This document shows, piece after piece, positions 7,992-20,343 of a stretch of DNA of 29,409 nucleotides. Position numbers and translations under genes: made by a program. Position 1 is the first letter of the stretch; each line of letters begins with the position of its first letter. The DNA is from CAMAPP01 sp046153685 (lineage in GTDB: Bacteria; Pseudomonadota; Alphaproteobacteria; CADEGL01). A model generated the notes under the pieces. It was not told the origin of the DNA. It made no database searches and was given only the letters and a program-made list of their open reading frames with translations. The DNA lies in NCBI GenBank assembly GCA_046153685.1, contig JBJXGH010000051.1, forward strand, positions 1 to 29,409, given 5' to 3'.

Positions 7992-9647
7992 ATGACGCTC
8001 AATATCACGATGACCCGACCGATCCAGGATTTGAAGCCACGCATCGTCGTGGTTGGCGTCGGCGGCGCCGGCGGCAATGCCGTCGAGAACATGATCCAAT
8101 CCGAGCTTGAGGGCGTGGAATTCCTGGTCTGCAACACCGACGCCCAGGCGCTCGCCCTGTCGGCAGCGGCGAAGAAAATCCAGCTTGGGCTGACCGTGAC
8201 CCAGGGCTTGGGCGCGGGCTCGCGGCCCGATATTGGCCGCGCAGCAGCCGAGGAAGGCATCGACGAAATCATCGAGCATCTGCAAGGCGCCAACATGGTG
8301 TTCATCACCGCCGGCATGGGCGGCGGGACCGGCACGGGCGCGGGTCCGGTGATCGCGCGCGCGGCACGCGAGATGGGCGTGCTGACGGTCGGCGTGGTCA
8401 CGAAGCCGTTCCACTTCGAGGGTCAGCACCGCATGAATGTGGCCGAGGCCGGCATCGAAGAATTGACCCAGTACGTCGATACCCTGATCATCATTCCGAA
8501 CCAAAATCTGTTCCGCGTCGCCAACGAAAAGACGACGTTTGCCGACGCCTTCAAGATGGCGGACGACGTGCTTTATTCGGGCGTGCGCGGCGTCACCGAT
8601 CTGATGGTCATGCCGGGCCTGATTAATTTGGACTTCGCCGATATCCGCACGGTCATGGCGGAAATGGGCAAGGCCATGATGGGCACGGGCGAAGCCAGCG
8701 GCGAGCGGCGCGCGCTGGAGGCGGCCGAGGCGGCGATTTCCAACCCGCTGCTCGAGGACATCACGATGAAGGGCGCCAAGGGCGTGCTCATCAACATCAC
8801 GGGCGGACTCGACATGACGTTGTTCGAGGTCGACGAGGCCGCGAACCGGATCCGCGACGAAGTGGACCCGGAAGCGAACATCATCTTCGGCTCGACCTTC
8901 GACGAAAATCTCGAAGGCCAGATGCGGGTCTCGGTGGTTGCGACTGGCATCGATGTCGCCCACATGGTCATGCCCAAGCCGGCCGGCCAGCCGATCTTGG
9001 TTGCCGATAGCGGCCGTCGCTTGCAACGCATGGCCGGCGAAGGCGGGGTGAGCGCCGCCGCCCCGACCGCTGCTCCGATCATGGCGCCCGCGCCCAAGTC
9101 GTCACCTTCGGCCAAATCGGCAGTCGCCACGACGGAAATCGAGATTGAGGTGGCCGCCCCACAGGTCCAGGCGCCAGCCCAGGTCCAGGCGCCAGTCCAG
9201 GCCCAGGCTCCGGCCATGGACGACGCGCCCGCGGCTCGTCCCACCGCCTTGGCCACCGAAGCTCCCGCCGAAGACAAGGTCCAGGTTTCGGTCCCGCCGC
9301 CCACCGCCACCAACCCGGCGCCCCGCCCGGCCTTCATCCCGCCACGTCCGGTCGAGCCGGGTAATCGCCGGGTGCCGGAAGCCGGGACTGCCAACCCGTT
9401 CACGACCGCCGATCTGGTCAATGCGGGCCCCGCGTCGGAAAAGCCGCGCAGAGGCGGGTTGAGCTCCTTATTCAACCGCGCAACCGGCGGCGCGGAACGC
9501 AAGGCCGCCAGCGCCCCCAAAGCGCCGGTTTCCCCCGTACAGCAGCCGCGATTGGAGGGGATGGACCCAAAGGACCGGATCAAGATGTCCGAGCCCGAGG
9601 ACGATCTATTGGAAATCCCGGCATTCTTGCGCCGGCAGGCCAACTGA
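7992..9647 (+). CDS. ftsZ: FtsZ, tubulin-like cell division GTPase
   Basis: FtsZ polymerises into the Z ring. The 551-residue product has the N-terminal VVGVGGAGGNAVENM (about 20-34), the GTP signature GGGTGTG at 110-116 and the T7 loop NLDFADIRTVM. A long Pro/Ala/Gln-rich disordered linker runs from about residue 345 to 535, and the C-terminal peptide is DDLLEIPAFLRRQAN, which binds FtsA and other partners. The linker is longer than in E. coli, as is common in alphaproteobacteria, and contains a short tandem repeat (9162-9215). A strong ribosome site, GGAGG at 7982-7986, lies 5 bases upstream. The 82-base gap after ftsA could hold an ftsZ promoter, but I cannot define one. Confidence 0.98.
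   Translation: MTLNITMTRPIQDLKPRIVVVGVGGAGGNAVENMIQSELEGVEFLVCNTDAQALALSAAAKKIQLGLTVTQGLGAGSRPDIGRAAAEEGIDEIIEHLQGANMVFITAGMGGGTGTGAGPVIARAAREMGVLTVGVVTKPFHFEGQHRMNVAEAGIEELTQYVDTLIIIPNQNLFRVANEKTTFADAFKMADDVLYSGVRGVTDLMVMPGLINLDFADIRTVMAEMGKAMMGTGEASGERRALEAAEAAISNPLLEDITMKGAKGVLINITGGLDMTLFEVDEAANRIRDEVDPEANIIFGSTFDENLEGQMRVSVVATGIDVAHMVMPKPAGQPILVADSGRRLQRMAGEGGVSAAAPTAAPIMAPAPKSSPSAKSAVATTEIEIEVAAPQVQAPAQVQAPVQAQAPAMDDAPAARPTALATEAPAEDKVQVSVPPPTATNPAPRPAFIPPRPVEPGNRRVPEAGTANPFTTADLVNAGPASEKPRRGGLSSLFNRATGGAERKAASAPKAPVSPVQQPRLEGMDPKDRIKMSEPEDDLLEIPAFLRRQAN
9162..9215 (+). repeat. Three tandem 18-base units in the FtsZ linker coding region
   Basis: Units begin at 9162, 9180 and 9198. The first two differ at one base and the third is more diverged. 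They encode QVQAPA, QVQAPV and QAQAPA in frame. This looks like local repeat expansion in the disordered linker, which tolerates length change. Confidence 0.85.
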
Positions 9648-9688
9648 ACCCTGAAAGCGCTGTAACAGACGGTAACAATTAGTGATTT

Positions 9689-9727
9689 GAGTGCTCCGGG
9701 GGGTCTTGTTACACCTCCGGGGCACTC
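9689..9727 (+). terminator. Long hairpin between ftsZ and lpxC, possible terminator or attenuator
   Basis: Bases 9689-9702 pair with 9714-9727 in a 14-bp stem with two G-U wobbles, and the loop is 11 bases. The stem starts 42 bases after the ftsZ stop. There is no T run after it, so it is not a classic intrinsic terminator. It could act through Rho, stabilise the upstream mRNA, or attenuate transcription into lpxC. Confidence 0.45.
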
Positions 9728-9935
9728 GCGGATAACGGGTGCCGGGGACTTGTTCACACCTTATCAATCGGTGCGTACGCGTACCTGAAAAGCTCGGTCG
9801 AGCGGTGTTTTGCGCATCGGCCAGCAGAGGAACTGGAGAGCCTAGCGGAACCGGAGGGACAAGCCCCAAGGGTTTCGGCGGACCACACAATGGGTGCGGA
9901 CCGTGAAAGCAGGGTTAAGACAGGGTAAGACAAAC

Positions 9936-10877
9936 ATGACCGCACGATACGATGGCGCCTCCGCGGTACAGCAAGGCACCTTACGCGCCTCGGTCGGTTG
10001 TTCGGGCACGGGCCTGCACAGCGGTCAGCAGATTGCCATGAGTTTCCACCCGGCGGCGCCGAACACGGGCATCGTATTCCGTCGCACCGATGCGCGCGGT
10101 GCGATCATTCCGGCCAATTGGCGCCACGTGGTTGATACGCGCCTGTGCAGCGTCATCGCCAATGCCGACGGCGTGCGCGTCGGCACCATCGAACACGCCA
10201 TGGCCGCGCTCGCCGGCACCGGCATCGACAATGTCCGCATCGATATCGACGGCCCGGAAGTGCCGGCGATGGACGGCAGTTCCGCGCCCTTCGTGGCGAT
10301 GATCGAGCAGGCCGGCATCACGCGCCAAGGCATCGCCCGCCGGGCAATCGAGGTTTTGAAGACGGTCCGCGCCGCCGACGGCGCGGCACACGCGGAACTG
10401 GCGCCCGCGGACATGTTCACGGTCAGTTGCGCGATCGACTTCGACACGCCGGCGATCAACCGCCAAGCGCGCACGGTCACGCTGATGAACGGCGCCTTCA
10501 AGTCCGAGCTGTGCCGCGCGCGCACGTTCGGCTTCGAGCACGAAGTCGAGCAATTGCGCAAAATGGGCCTCGCGCGCGGCGGCTCGCTGGAAAACGCCAT
10601 TGTCATCGGCCAAGACCGCGTCCTGAATGCGGACGGCCTGCGCTACGACGACGAGTTCGTGCGCCACAAGATCCTCGACTGCGTGGGCGATCTCTATCTG
10701 GCCGGCGGGCCGATCCTTGGCCATTTCAGCGGCCACCGCTCGGGCCATGCGCTCAATCATCAAGTGCTGCAAAACCTGTTCGCGGATGCTACGGCTTGGC
10801 GCTTTACAACCTTGCGCAAACCCGCTGTCCGCGCCGCCAGGCGTCCTGAGCTGCGTCTGGCCACGGCGGTTCACTAA
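9936..10877 (+). CDS. lpxC: LpxC, UDP-3-O-acyl-N-acetylglucosamine deacetylase
   Basis: LpxC is the zinc-dependent, committed step of lipid A synthesis. The 313-residue product keeps the metal ligands His87 (TIEHAMAALAG), His244 and Asp248 (HKILDCVGD), and the catalytic His271 (HRSGHALNH). These correspond to E. coli His79, His238, Asp242 and His265. I start at ATG 9936, preceded by AGGG at 9922-9925. A GTG at 9894 is in frame and would add 14 residues that do not resemble the family. LpxC after ftsZ is the usual dcw end. The 288-base spacer with a hairpin suggests expression at least partly independent of ftsZ. Confidence 0.96.
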   Translation: MTARYDGASAVQQGTLRASVGCSGTGLHSGQQIAMSFHPAAPNTGIVFRRTDARGAIIPANWRHVVDTRLCSVIANADGVRVGTIEHAMAALAGTGIDNVRIDIDGPEVPAMDGSSAPFVAMIEQAGITRQGIARRAIEVLKTVRAADGAAHAELAPADMFTVSCAIDFDTPAINRQARTVTLMNGAFKSELCRARTFGFEHEVEQLRKMGLARGGSLENAIVIGQDRVLNADGLRYDDEFVRHKILDCVGDLYLAGGPILGHFSGHRSGHALNHQVLQNLFADATAWRFTTLRKPAVRAARRPELRLATAVH

Positions 10878-10963
10878 GACCCGCCTGGTTCGTGACGCCG
10901 TCGGCCGCCGAGCGCTCCAAAACCTTGCCGTTCGCCGATATTCCCCGGCGCGCCTGGAAGCAT

Positions 10964-11022
10964 ACCGGGCTTTGTGCTAGCTTTCGCCTGGGCGCAGCCT
11001 CGCGAACAATGCAAAACCCGGT
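10964..11022 (+). repeat. Imperfect inverted repeat between lpxC and bamD
   Basis: The arms are 10964-10974 and 11012-11022, with 10 of 11 positions complementary and a 37-base interval. No T run follows. It may be a weak structure in the bamD leader or a binding site; I cannot tell which. Confidence 0.3.
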
Positions 11023-11068
11023 GACCGCGCGCCCCTGACTGTCTACGCAAGGCGGATTGCTCACACCC

Positions 11069-11890
11069 ATGAACCGGTCCCTCGCCCGCACCCTGGCCCG
11101 CGCGACCCTCGTCCTTTCGCTCGGCTTGATCGTGGCTGGCTGCGCCAAGAAGGACGAGGAGCCCTATATCGAGGGCACAGTCGAATCTCTTTACAATTCG
11201 GGCATGGACTTCCTCGCCGAGGAAAAATTCGCCGACGCGGCCACGCACTTCAACGAGGTCGAGCGCCAGCACCCCTATTCGGTATGGGCCACCAAAGCCC
11301 AGCTCATGGCCGCCTATGCCCATTACAGCAACCGCAAATACGACGACGCGCTCAACGCCATCGACCGCTTCATTCAGCTTCACCCCGGAAACCGGGACGC
11401 GGCTTACGCCTATTACCTGCGCGCGCTCTGCTATTATGAACAGATCTCGGACATCAAACGCGACCAGCAAATGACCGAGAAGGCGCTGTCGGGATTCCAG
11501 GAAATCGTCAGGCGCTTTCCCGAAAGCCGCTTCGCCCGCGATTCGCGCGAAAAAATCGACCTGACCGAGGACCACCTGGCTGCGAAGGAAATGGAAGTCG
11601 GGCGTTATTATCTGAAGCGTGGCCAGCATCTCGCCGCCACCAATCGCTTCCGCAAAGTGGCGCAAGAATTCCAGACGAGCACCCATGTCGCCGAGGCGCT
11701 GCATCGCTTGGTCGAATGTTACATGGCGCTCGGCATCACCGACGAGGCGCGCCGCACCGCCGCAGTGCTCGGCTTTAACTTCCCCGGCAGCCTGTGGTAT
11801 GTCGATTCATACGCCTTGATCGAAGGCGTGCGTGTCGGCACCGCGACCGGTCAGAAGCAGCAGAAGTCCTTCTGGGACTGGCTGTTTTAA
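11069..11890 (+). CDS. bamD: BamD, outer-membrane assembly lipoprotein
   Basis: BamD is the essential lipoprotein partner of BamA in beta-barrel insertion. The 273-residue precursor has a signal peptide ending in the lipobox VAGC, with the lipidated cysteine at residue 25. The mature part consists of TPR-like helical repeats (for example GMDFLAEEKFADAATHFNEV and HYSNRKYDDALNAIDRFI) and FARDSREKIDLTEDHLAAKE. ATG 11069 gives a well-formed lipoprotein signal. An in-frame TTG at 11057 is possible, with GGCGG just upstream, but less likely. The lpxC-bamD-recN order is common in alphaproteobacteria. The 191-base gap before it contains only the inverted repeat listed separately. Confidence 0.94.
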   Translation: MNRSLARTLARATLVLSLGLIVAGCAKKDEEPYIEGTVESLYNSGMDFLAEEKFADAATHFNEVERQHPYSVWATKAQLMAAYAHYSNRKYDDALNAIDRFIQLHPGNRDAAYAYYLRALCYYEQISDIKRDQQMTEKALSGFQEIVRRFPESRFARDSREKIDLTEDHLAAKEMEVGRYYLKRGQHLAATNRFRKVAQEFQTSTHVAEALHRLVECYMALGITDEARRTAAVLGFNFPGSLWYVDSYALIEGVRVGTATGQKQQKSFWDWLF

Positions 11891-11897
11891 GTCGTCC

Positions 11898-13601
11898 ATG
11901 CTGCTTGGACTGGCGATCCGCGACGTCGTCCTGATCGACCGGCTTGAGCTTGAGTTCGGCCCCGGACTCGCCGTGTTGACCGGCGAAACGGGCGCGGGCA
12001 AATCCATCCTCCTCGACGCCTTGGGCCTGGCGCTGGGCGCGCGCGGCGAAGCGGGCTTGGTGCGCCACGGCGCACGGCTGGCTTCGGTGGCTGCCGAATT
12101 CGAGACCGCGCCCGCTGCCGCCGCCCTGCTCGAGGAGCACGGCATCGACGCCGAGGGCGCAATCGTACTCCGCCGCACGCTCGGCGCCGACGGGCGCAGC
12201 CGCGCCTTCGTCAACGATCAACCGGCGAGCGTCGGGCTCTTGCGCGAACTTGGCGACACGCTCGTCGAAGTGCACGGACAGTCCGAGCAGCGGGGCCTGC
12301 TCGATCCGGCGACCCATCGCGCCTCGCTCGACGCGTTCGCTGGCGCGAGCGAGATCGGGCGCGAGGTGCGCGCGCTCTGGACCGCCGCCGAGGCCGCGCG
12401 CCAGGCACTCGAGGCAGCGCTGGCGGAGCAGGCGCGCGCCGCCGCCGAGCAGGACCATCTGCGCCATACGCTGAGCGAACTCGAAGCCCTCGAACCCAGA
12501 GAGGACGAGGAGCGCGAGATCGAGGATCGCCGGGCGTTGCTCAAAAATCGGGAAAAAATTGTCGCCGCGCTGCAGGGCGCGCAGAGCGCGCTCGATTCCC
12601 CGCGCCCGGTCGGCGAAGCGTTGCGCGCGGCGCACAAGCAGATCGCGCGCGCAGCCGACAAGGCGGCGGGCGGCTTCGACCGGGCGCTGGCCGCGCTCGA
12701 CCGCGCAAGCGACGAATTGGCCGAGGCCGAGCAAGCGATTGAGGCGGCGGGACATGCGGTCGATCACGACTCGAAGGCATTGGAGAAGCTCGAGGACCGG
12801 CTGTATGCACTGCGCGAAGTCGCGCGCAAGCACCGCCTGCCCGTGTCCGAACTGGCGAATTTCCAGGCGCGCGTGGCGGGTCAACTCGATGTCCTCGATC
12901 GGGGCGAACTGGCGCTTGCGGGCCTGCGTTCAGCCGCGCTCGACGCACGGCACATGTACGTCCAAGCGGCTTCACGCCTGTCCGAATTGCGCCGGAACGC
13001 ATCCACCCGCCTCGACCAAGCCGTCACGGCCGAGCTCGCGCCCCTCAAGCTCGACCGCGCACAATTTCGCACGCGCCTCAATGCCCTGCCCGACGGCGAG
13101 TGGGGGCCCGAAGGCGCCGAACGCGTGCAATTCGAGGTCTCGACCAATCCCGGCGCGCCGTTCGGTACCATCGGACGCATCGCCTCGGGCGGCGAGCTGT
13201 CGCGGTTCATGCTCGCGCTCCGGGTCGCGCTGGCCCAGGTCGGGGGCGCGGGCACGCTGGTTTTCGACGAGGTCGATGCCGGCGTGGGCGGCGCCACCGC
13301 GGCGGCGGTCGGCGACCGCCTAGCGCGCCTGGGGCGAGATGTTCAGGTTCTCGTCGTTACCCATTCCCCACAAGTGGCCGCACGCGGGGAACGCCATTGG
13401 CGCGTCAGCAAGTCCGACGGCAAGAACGGCGCGCTCACGTGCGTGACCGCGCTCGACGACGCCGCACGACGCGAGGAAATCGCACGGATGTTGTCTGGGG
13501 CGCGCGTGACCGACGAGGCGCGCGCCGCCGCCGAAAGTCTCATCGGCGCCCGGCTCATCAGCGCCCGGTCGCCTTCGCGCCCGGGCCGTGCCTCCGGCTA
13601 G
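11898..13601 (+). CDS. recN: RecN, SMC-like DNA repair ATPase
   Basis: RecN acts early in repair of double-strand breaks. The 567-residue product has Walker A GETGAGKS at 29-36 and the segment VNDQPASVGLLRELGDTLVEVHGQ. A long Ala/Glu/Arg-rich coiled-coil middle follows, then the C-terminal ATPase half with the signature ASGGELSRFMLAL and Walker B TLVFDEVDAGVGG. ATG 11898 begins 7 bases after the bamD stop, and no clear ribosome site is visible. The frame remains open upstream into bamD but that part is a shadow. No LexA site could be recognised near it, so SOS control is not shown. Confidence 0.96.
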   Translation: MLLGLAIRDVVLIDRLELEFGPGLAVLTGETGAGKSILLDALGLALGARGEAGLVRHGARLASVAAEFETAPAAAALLEEHGIDAEGAIVLRRTLGADGRSRAFVNDQPASVGLLRELGDTLVEVHGQSEQRGLLDPATHRASLDAFAGASEIGREVRALWTAAEAARQALEAALAEQARAAAEQDHLRHTLSELEALEPREDEEREIEDRRALLKNREKIVAALQGAQSALDSPRPVGEALRAAHKQIARAADKAAGGFDRALAALDRASDELAEAEQAIEAAGHAVDHDSKALEKLEDRLYALREVARKHRLPVSELANFQARVAGQLDVLDRGELALAGLRSAALDARHMYVQAASRLSELRRNASTRLDQAVTAELAPLKLDRAQFRTRLNALPDGEWGPEGAERVQFEVSTNPGAPFGTIGRIASGGELSRFMLALRVALAQVGGAGTLVFDEVDAGVGGATAAAVGDRLARLGRDVQVLVVTHSPQVAARGERHWRVSKSDGKNGALTCVTALDDAARREEIARMLSGARVTDEARAAAESLIGARLISARSPSRPGRASG

Positions 13602-13605
13602 GGCC

Positions 13606-15681
13606 ATGGCGGGGGACAAGGCTGCGGGCGTGCTCACGCGCGCGGAGGCGAAGAAGGATTTACTCAGGCTGGCGCGCGAAATTGCGCGCCACGACAAGCT
13701 TTACCACCAAAAAGATGCGCCCGAGATCACCGACGCCGAATACGACGAATTGAAACGTCGCAACGACGAAATCGAGGCGCGCTTTCCCGAGCTCATTCGC
13801 CCCGATAGCCCAAGCCGGCGCGTCGGCGCAGCCCCCGCCGAGGGTTTCGCCAAGATCGCCCACGCCCGCCCGATGCTGTCCTTGCAGAACGCATTTTCCG
13901 AGGACGACGTGCGCGAGTTCTTCGAGCGCGTGCGCCGCTTTCTCGGCCTAGGCGCCGAAAGCGCCATCGCTTGCGTGGCCGAGCCGAAAATCGACGGCCT
14001 ATCCGCCGCCCTGCGCTACGAAGGCGGACGCTTCGTGCTGGGTCTTACGCGCGGCGACGGCGAAACGGGCGAAGTCATCACGCGCAATCTCGCGACCCTT
14101 GGCGATGTCCCCGCCGAACTCCACGGCAAATCGGTTCCGCGCGTGCTGGAGGTGCGCGGCGAGGTGTACATGAGCCGGGCGGATTTCTCTGCCCTGAACA
14201 TGCGCCGAACGGCCGAGGGCGAGCCGGTCTTCGCCAATCCACGCAACGCCGCCGCCGGCTCGCTGCGCCAGCTCGACCCGGCGATCACCGCCCGCCGGCC
14301 GCTGCGCTTTTTCGCCTATGCCTGGGGCGAAATTTCCGAGCCGCCCGGGACGAGCCAATGGGAGTTCCTCCAATGCCTCAAATCCTGGGGCTTTGCGGTC
14401 AACCCGCTGGCCAAGCGCTGCGAGAACGCCGAGGAAGCGCTCGAACTCTACCAAAAGGTGGGCGAGGACCGCGCCAAGCTCGCCTACGATATCGACGGCG
14501 TCGTTTACAAGATCGACCGTTTGGATTGGCAAGAGCGCCTTGGCACCGTGAGCCGCGCTCCGCGCTGGGCGATCGCTCATAAATATCCCGCCGAACGCGC
14601 CCAAACCAAGCTCAACACGATCACCATCCAGGTCGGCCGTACCGGAGTGCTGACTCCGGTCGCCGAACTCGAACCTGTCAATGTCGGCGGCGTCGTCGTC
14701 TCGCGCGCCACGCTCCACAACGCGGACGAAATCGCGCGCAAGGACGTGCGGGTCGGCGATACAGTCGTCATTCAACGCGCGGGCGATGTCATCCCGCAGG
14801 TCGTATCCGTGGTCCTGGAAAAGCGCCCGGCGGGAGCCGAGGCGTTCAAATTTCCGGACATCTGCCCGGAATGCAAAAGCGCCGTCAGGCGCGAGGAGGG
14901 AGAAGTCGCGCGCCGCTGCACGGGCGGCCTTGTCTGTCCCGCGCAGGCCGTCGAACGCTTGAAACATTTCGTCTCGCGCGCCGCCTTCGACATCGAGGGC
15001 CTCGGCCGCAAGCACATCGAAGCCTTCCACCAAGACGGCCTCGTCGCGGAGCCGGCCGACATCTTTCGACTTACCGCCAAATCGGGCGAATTGGCTGCGC
15101 GCGAGGGCTGGGGCGAACAATCGGCCGCCAATCTCCTGTCTTCGATCGAGACACGGCGCAAAGTCGCGCTGGAGCGGTTCGTCTTCGCGCTCGGCATTCC
15201 TCAAATCGGCGAGGCCACGGCACGGCTTCTGGCCAAGCACTACGGCACGCTCAACGCATGGCGAAAGGCCATGGCCGCCGCCGAAGACCTCGAGAGCGAG
15301 GCTTACGGCGAACTCGTCGCCATCGACGGCATCGGCCCTTCGGTCGCGGGCGATATTCTGGGATTCTTCGCCGAGAAGCAGAACGTCGCGGCGCTCGACG
15401 CGCTCGTCCGTGAGGTCACGGTCGAGGATTTTTCCCAGCCGGACGCCGGTTCGCCGATCGCGGGCAAGACCGTGGTATTCACCGGCACGCTCGAACGCGT
15501 GACCCGGAACGAAGCCAAGGCGCGCGCCGAGGCGCTCGGCGCCAAGGTCGCGGGTTCGGTTTCCAAGAAGACCGACTACCTGGTGGCGGGATCCGGCGCG
15601 GGCTCGAAGCTCAAGAACGCCAAGGCTTCAGGCGTCGCCGTTCTGACCGAGGACGAGTGGCTGGCCTTGATCGGCGGCTAG
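13606..15681 (+). CDS. ligA: LigA, NAD-dependent DNA ligase
   Basis: LigA seals nicks during replication and repair. The 691-residue product has the full domain set: N-terminal Ia domain with YHQKDAPEITDAEYDEL, adenylated Lys128 in AEPKIDG, and an OB fold with IQVGRTGVLTPVAELEPV. A four-cysteine zinc finger (CPEC ... CTGG ... CPAQ), a helix-hairpin-helix region with FALGIPQIGEATARLL, and a C-terminal BRCT domain from about residue 610 (GKTVVFTGTLERVTR) follow. The ATG at 13606 starts 5 bases after the recN stop. Its stop lies only four bases from the convergent stop of the PhyH gene, leaving no space for a terminator. Confidence 0.97.
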   Translation: MAGDKAAGVLTRAEAKKDLLRLAREIARHDKLYHQKDAPEITDAEYDELKRRNDEIEARFPELIRPDSPSRRVGAAPAEGFAKIAHARPMLSLQNAFSEDDVREFFERVRRFLGLGAESAIACVAEPKIDGLSAALRYEGGRFVLGLTRGDGETGEVITRNLATLGDVPAELHGKSVPRVLEVRGEVYMSRADFSALNMRRTAEGEPVFANPRNAAAGSLRQLDPAITARRPLRFFAYAWGEISEPPGTSQWEFLQCLKSWGFAVNPLAKRCENAEEALELYQKVGEDRAKLAYDIDGVVYKIDRLDWQERLGTVSRAPRWAIAHKYPAERAQTKLNTITIQVGRTGVLTPVAELEPVNVGGVVVSRATLHNADEIARKDVRVGDTVVIQRAGDVIPQVVSVVLEKRPAGAEAFKFPDICPECKSAVRREEGEVARRCTGGLVCPAQAVERLKHFVSRAAFDIEGLGRKHIEAFHQDGLVAEPADIFRLTAKSGELAAREGWGEQSAANLLSSIETRRKVALERFVFALGIPQIGEATARLLAKHYGTLNAWRKAMAAAEDLESEAYGELVAIDGIGPSVAGDILGFFAEKQNVAALDALVREVTVEDFSQPDAGSPIAGKTVVFTGTLERVTRNEAKARAEALGAKVAGSVSKKTDYLVAGSGAGSKLKNAKASGVAVLTEDEWLALIGG

Positions 15682-15685
15682 CGCA

Positions 15686-16558
15686 TCAACCAAAGGCGGC
15701 CGAGGCCTGACCCTGCACCGCAAAGAACGACGCGGCGCCAGGCTGGTCCGGCAGTTCGACGGTTCCCCCCATGAGACGCGCCGCGCGCGTGGCCGACCCG
15801 CGCACGATCATGCCTTCATTGGCATTGGCCATGGGATTGCGCCACAAGGGGAACGCATCTGCCGCCGAATAGACGGCGATGTAAAGCGTGCGCGGCGCGC
15901 GAGTCCGATTCGCTTCCGAGCCGTGCACCACACGGGTATGCATGAGGCAGACCGAACCGGCAGGGCCGATGGCCGGCACCTCGGCCGCCTTGAATCCGGG
16001 CCATTGGGAGGGATCGATGCGGCCGGTGAATCGCGCGCCCTCGAACAATGAATGCACCGGCCCACGGTGCGAGCCGGGCACGACCATGAGGGCGCCGTTC
16101 TCGGCCGTCACGTCATCCAGCATGATGAGGGCCGTAACGACGTCGTCATTGGTGTGGGGCGTGTAGGCAAAGTCCTGGTGGTAATCGACCACGGTGTGGC
16201 TGCCGGGCAGCTTCAGGTTGATCTTGCAATGATGGAACTTAACGTCGGGGCCAACCAGGTCCGCGACCATATCGGGCACGGCCGAATTGCGCACCACGTC
16301 CATGAAGCCAGCCGAAATATCCGAGGGATTGTTCACGCGACGAAGCGCGGGCGCCGCGGCTGTGTGCTCGGCGCCCATATCGAAGCGCGGCCTGCCATCG
16401 ATGGTGGGAGCGCCGAAGGGCGCGAGATGCGCGCGGCTTTCCTCGATCCACGCGGAAATCTCGGTGCGCAAGTCCGCCAATTGCGCCTGTGTGATCGCGT
16501 GAGGCGCCACGACAAAGCCGTCCCGGTGAAAGGCCTCGATCACGGCGCGCGCGAGCAT
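15686..16558 (-). CDS. PhyH-family Fe(II)/2-oxoglutarate-dependent dioxygenase, substrate unknown
   Basis: This 290-residue protein looks like a phytanoyl-CoA dioxygenase (PhyH) family member. The iron triad is His127 and Asp129 (YHQDF) with His212 (VVHGSEAN). Arg223, 11 residues after the last histidine, is the expected 2-oxoglutarate anchor, as in human PhyH. The fold segments GALMVVPGSHRGPVHS and GSVCLMHTRVVHG are typical. I chose ATG 16558 because AGGGAG lies 7 bases upstream; a 9-residue upstream extension is unlikely. It starts 62 bases after the metH stop on the same strand and may be the last gene of the met operon. The substrate cannot be deduced, as members act on very varied small molecules. 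Confidence 0.85.
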   Translation of the reverse strand: MLARAVIEAFHRDGFVVAPHAITQAQLADLRTEISAWIEESRAHLAPFGAPTIDGRPRFDMGAEHTAAAPALRRVNNPSDISAGFMDVVRNSAVPDMVADLVGPDVKFHHCKINLKLPGSHTVVDYHQDFAYTPHTNDDVVTALIMLDDVTAENGALMVVPGSHRGPVHSLFEGARFTGRIDPSQWPGFKAAEVPAIGPAGSVCLMHTRVVHGSEANRTRAPRTLYIAVYSAADAFPLWRNPMANANEGMIVRGSATRAARLMGGTVELPDQPGAASFFAVQGQASAAFG

Positions 16559-16620
16559 GATGCACTCCCTGGAATCGCCGGCCATCCTAGACGCGCGCGC
16601 ACGAGCGTGCCACCGGCCGA

Positions 16621-20339
<3,719 letters not shown>

Positions 20340-20343
<4 letters not shown>

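Noticed and set aside
9915..9929. Possible CtrA site (TTAA-N7-TTAA) before lpxC
   Set aside because: The first half is TTAA at 9915-9918, but the second half is TAAG, and it lies next to the ribosome site.
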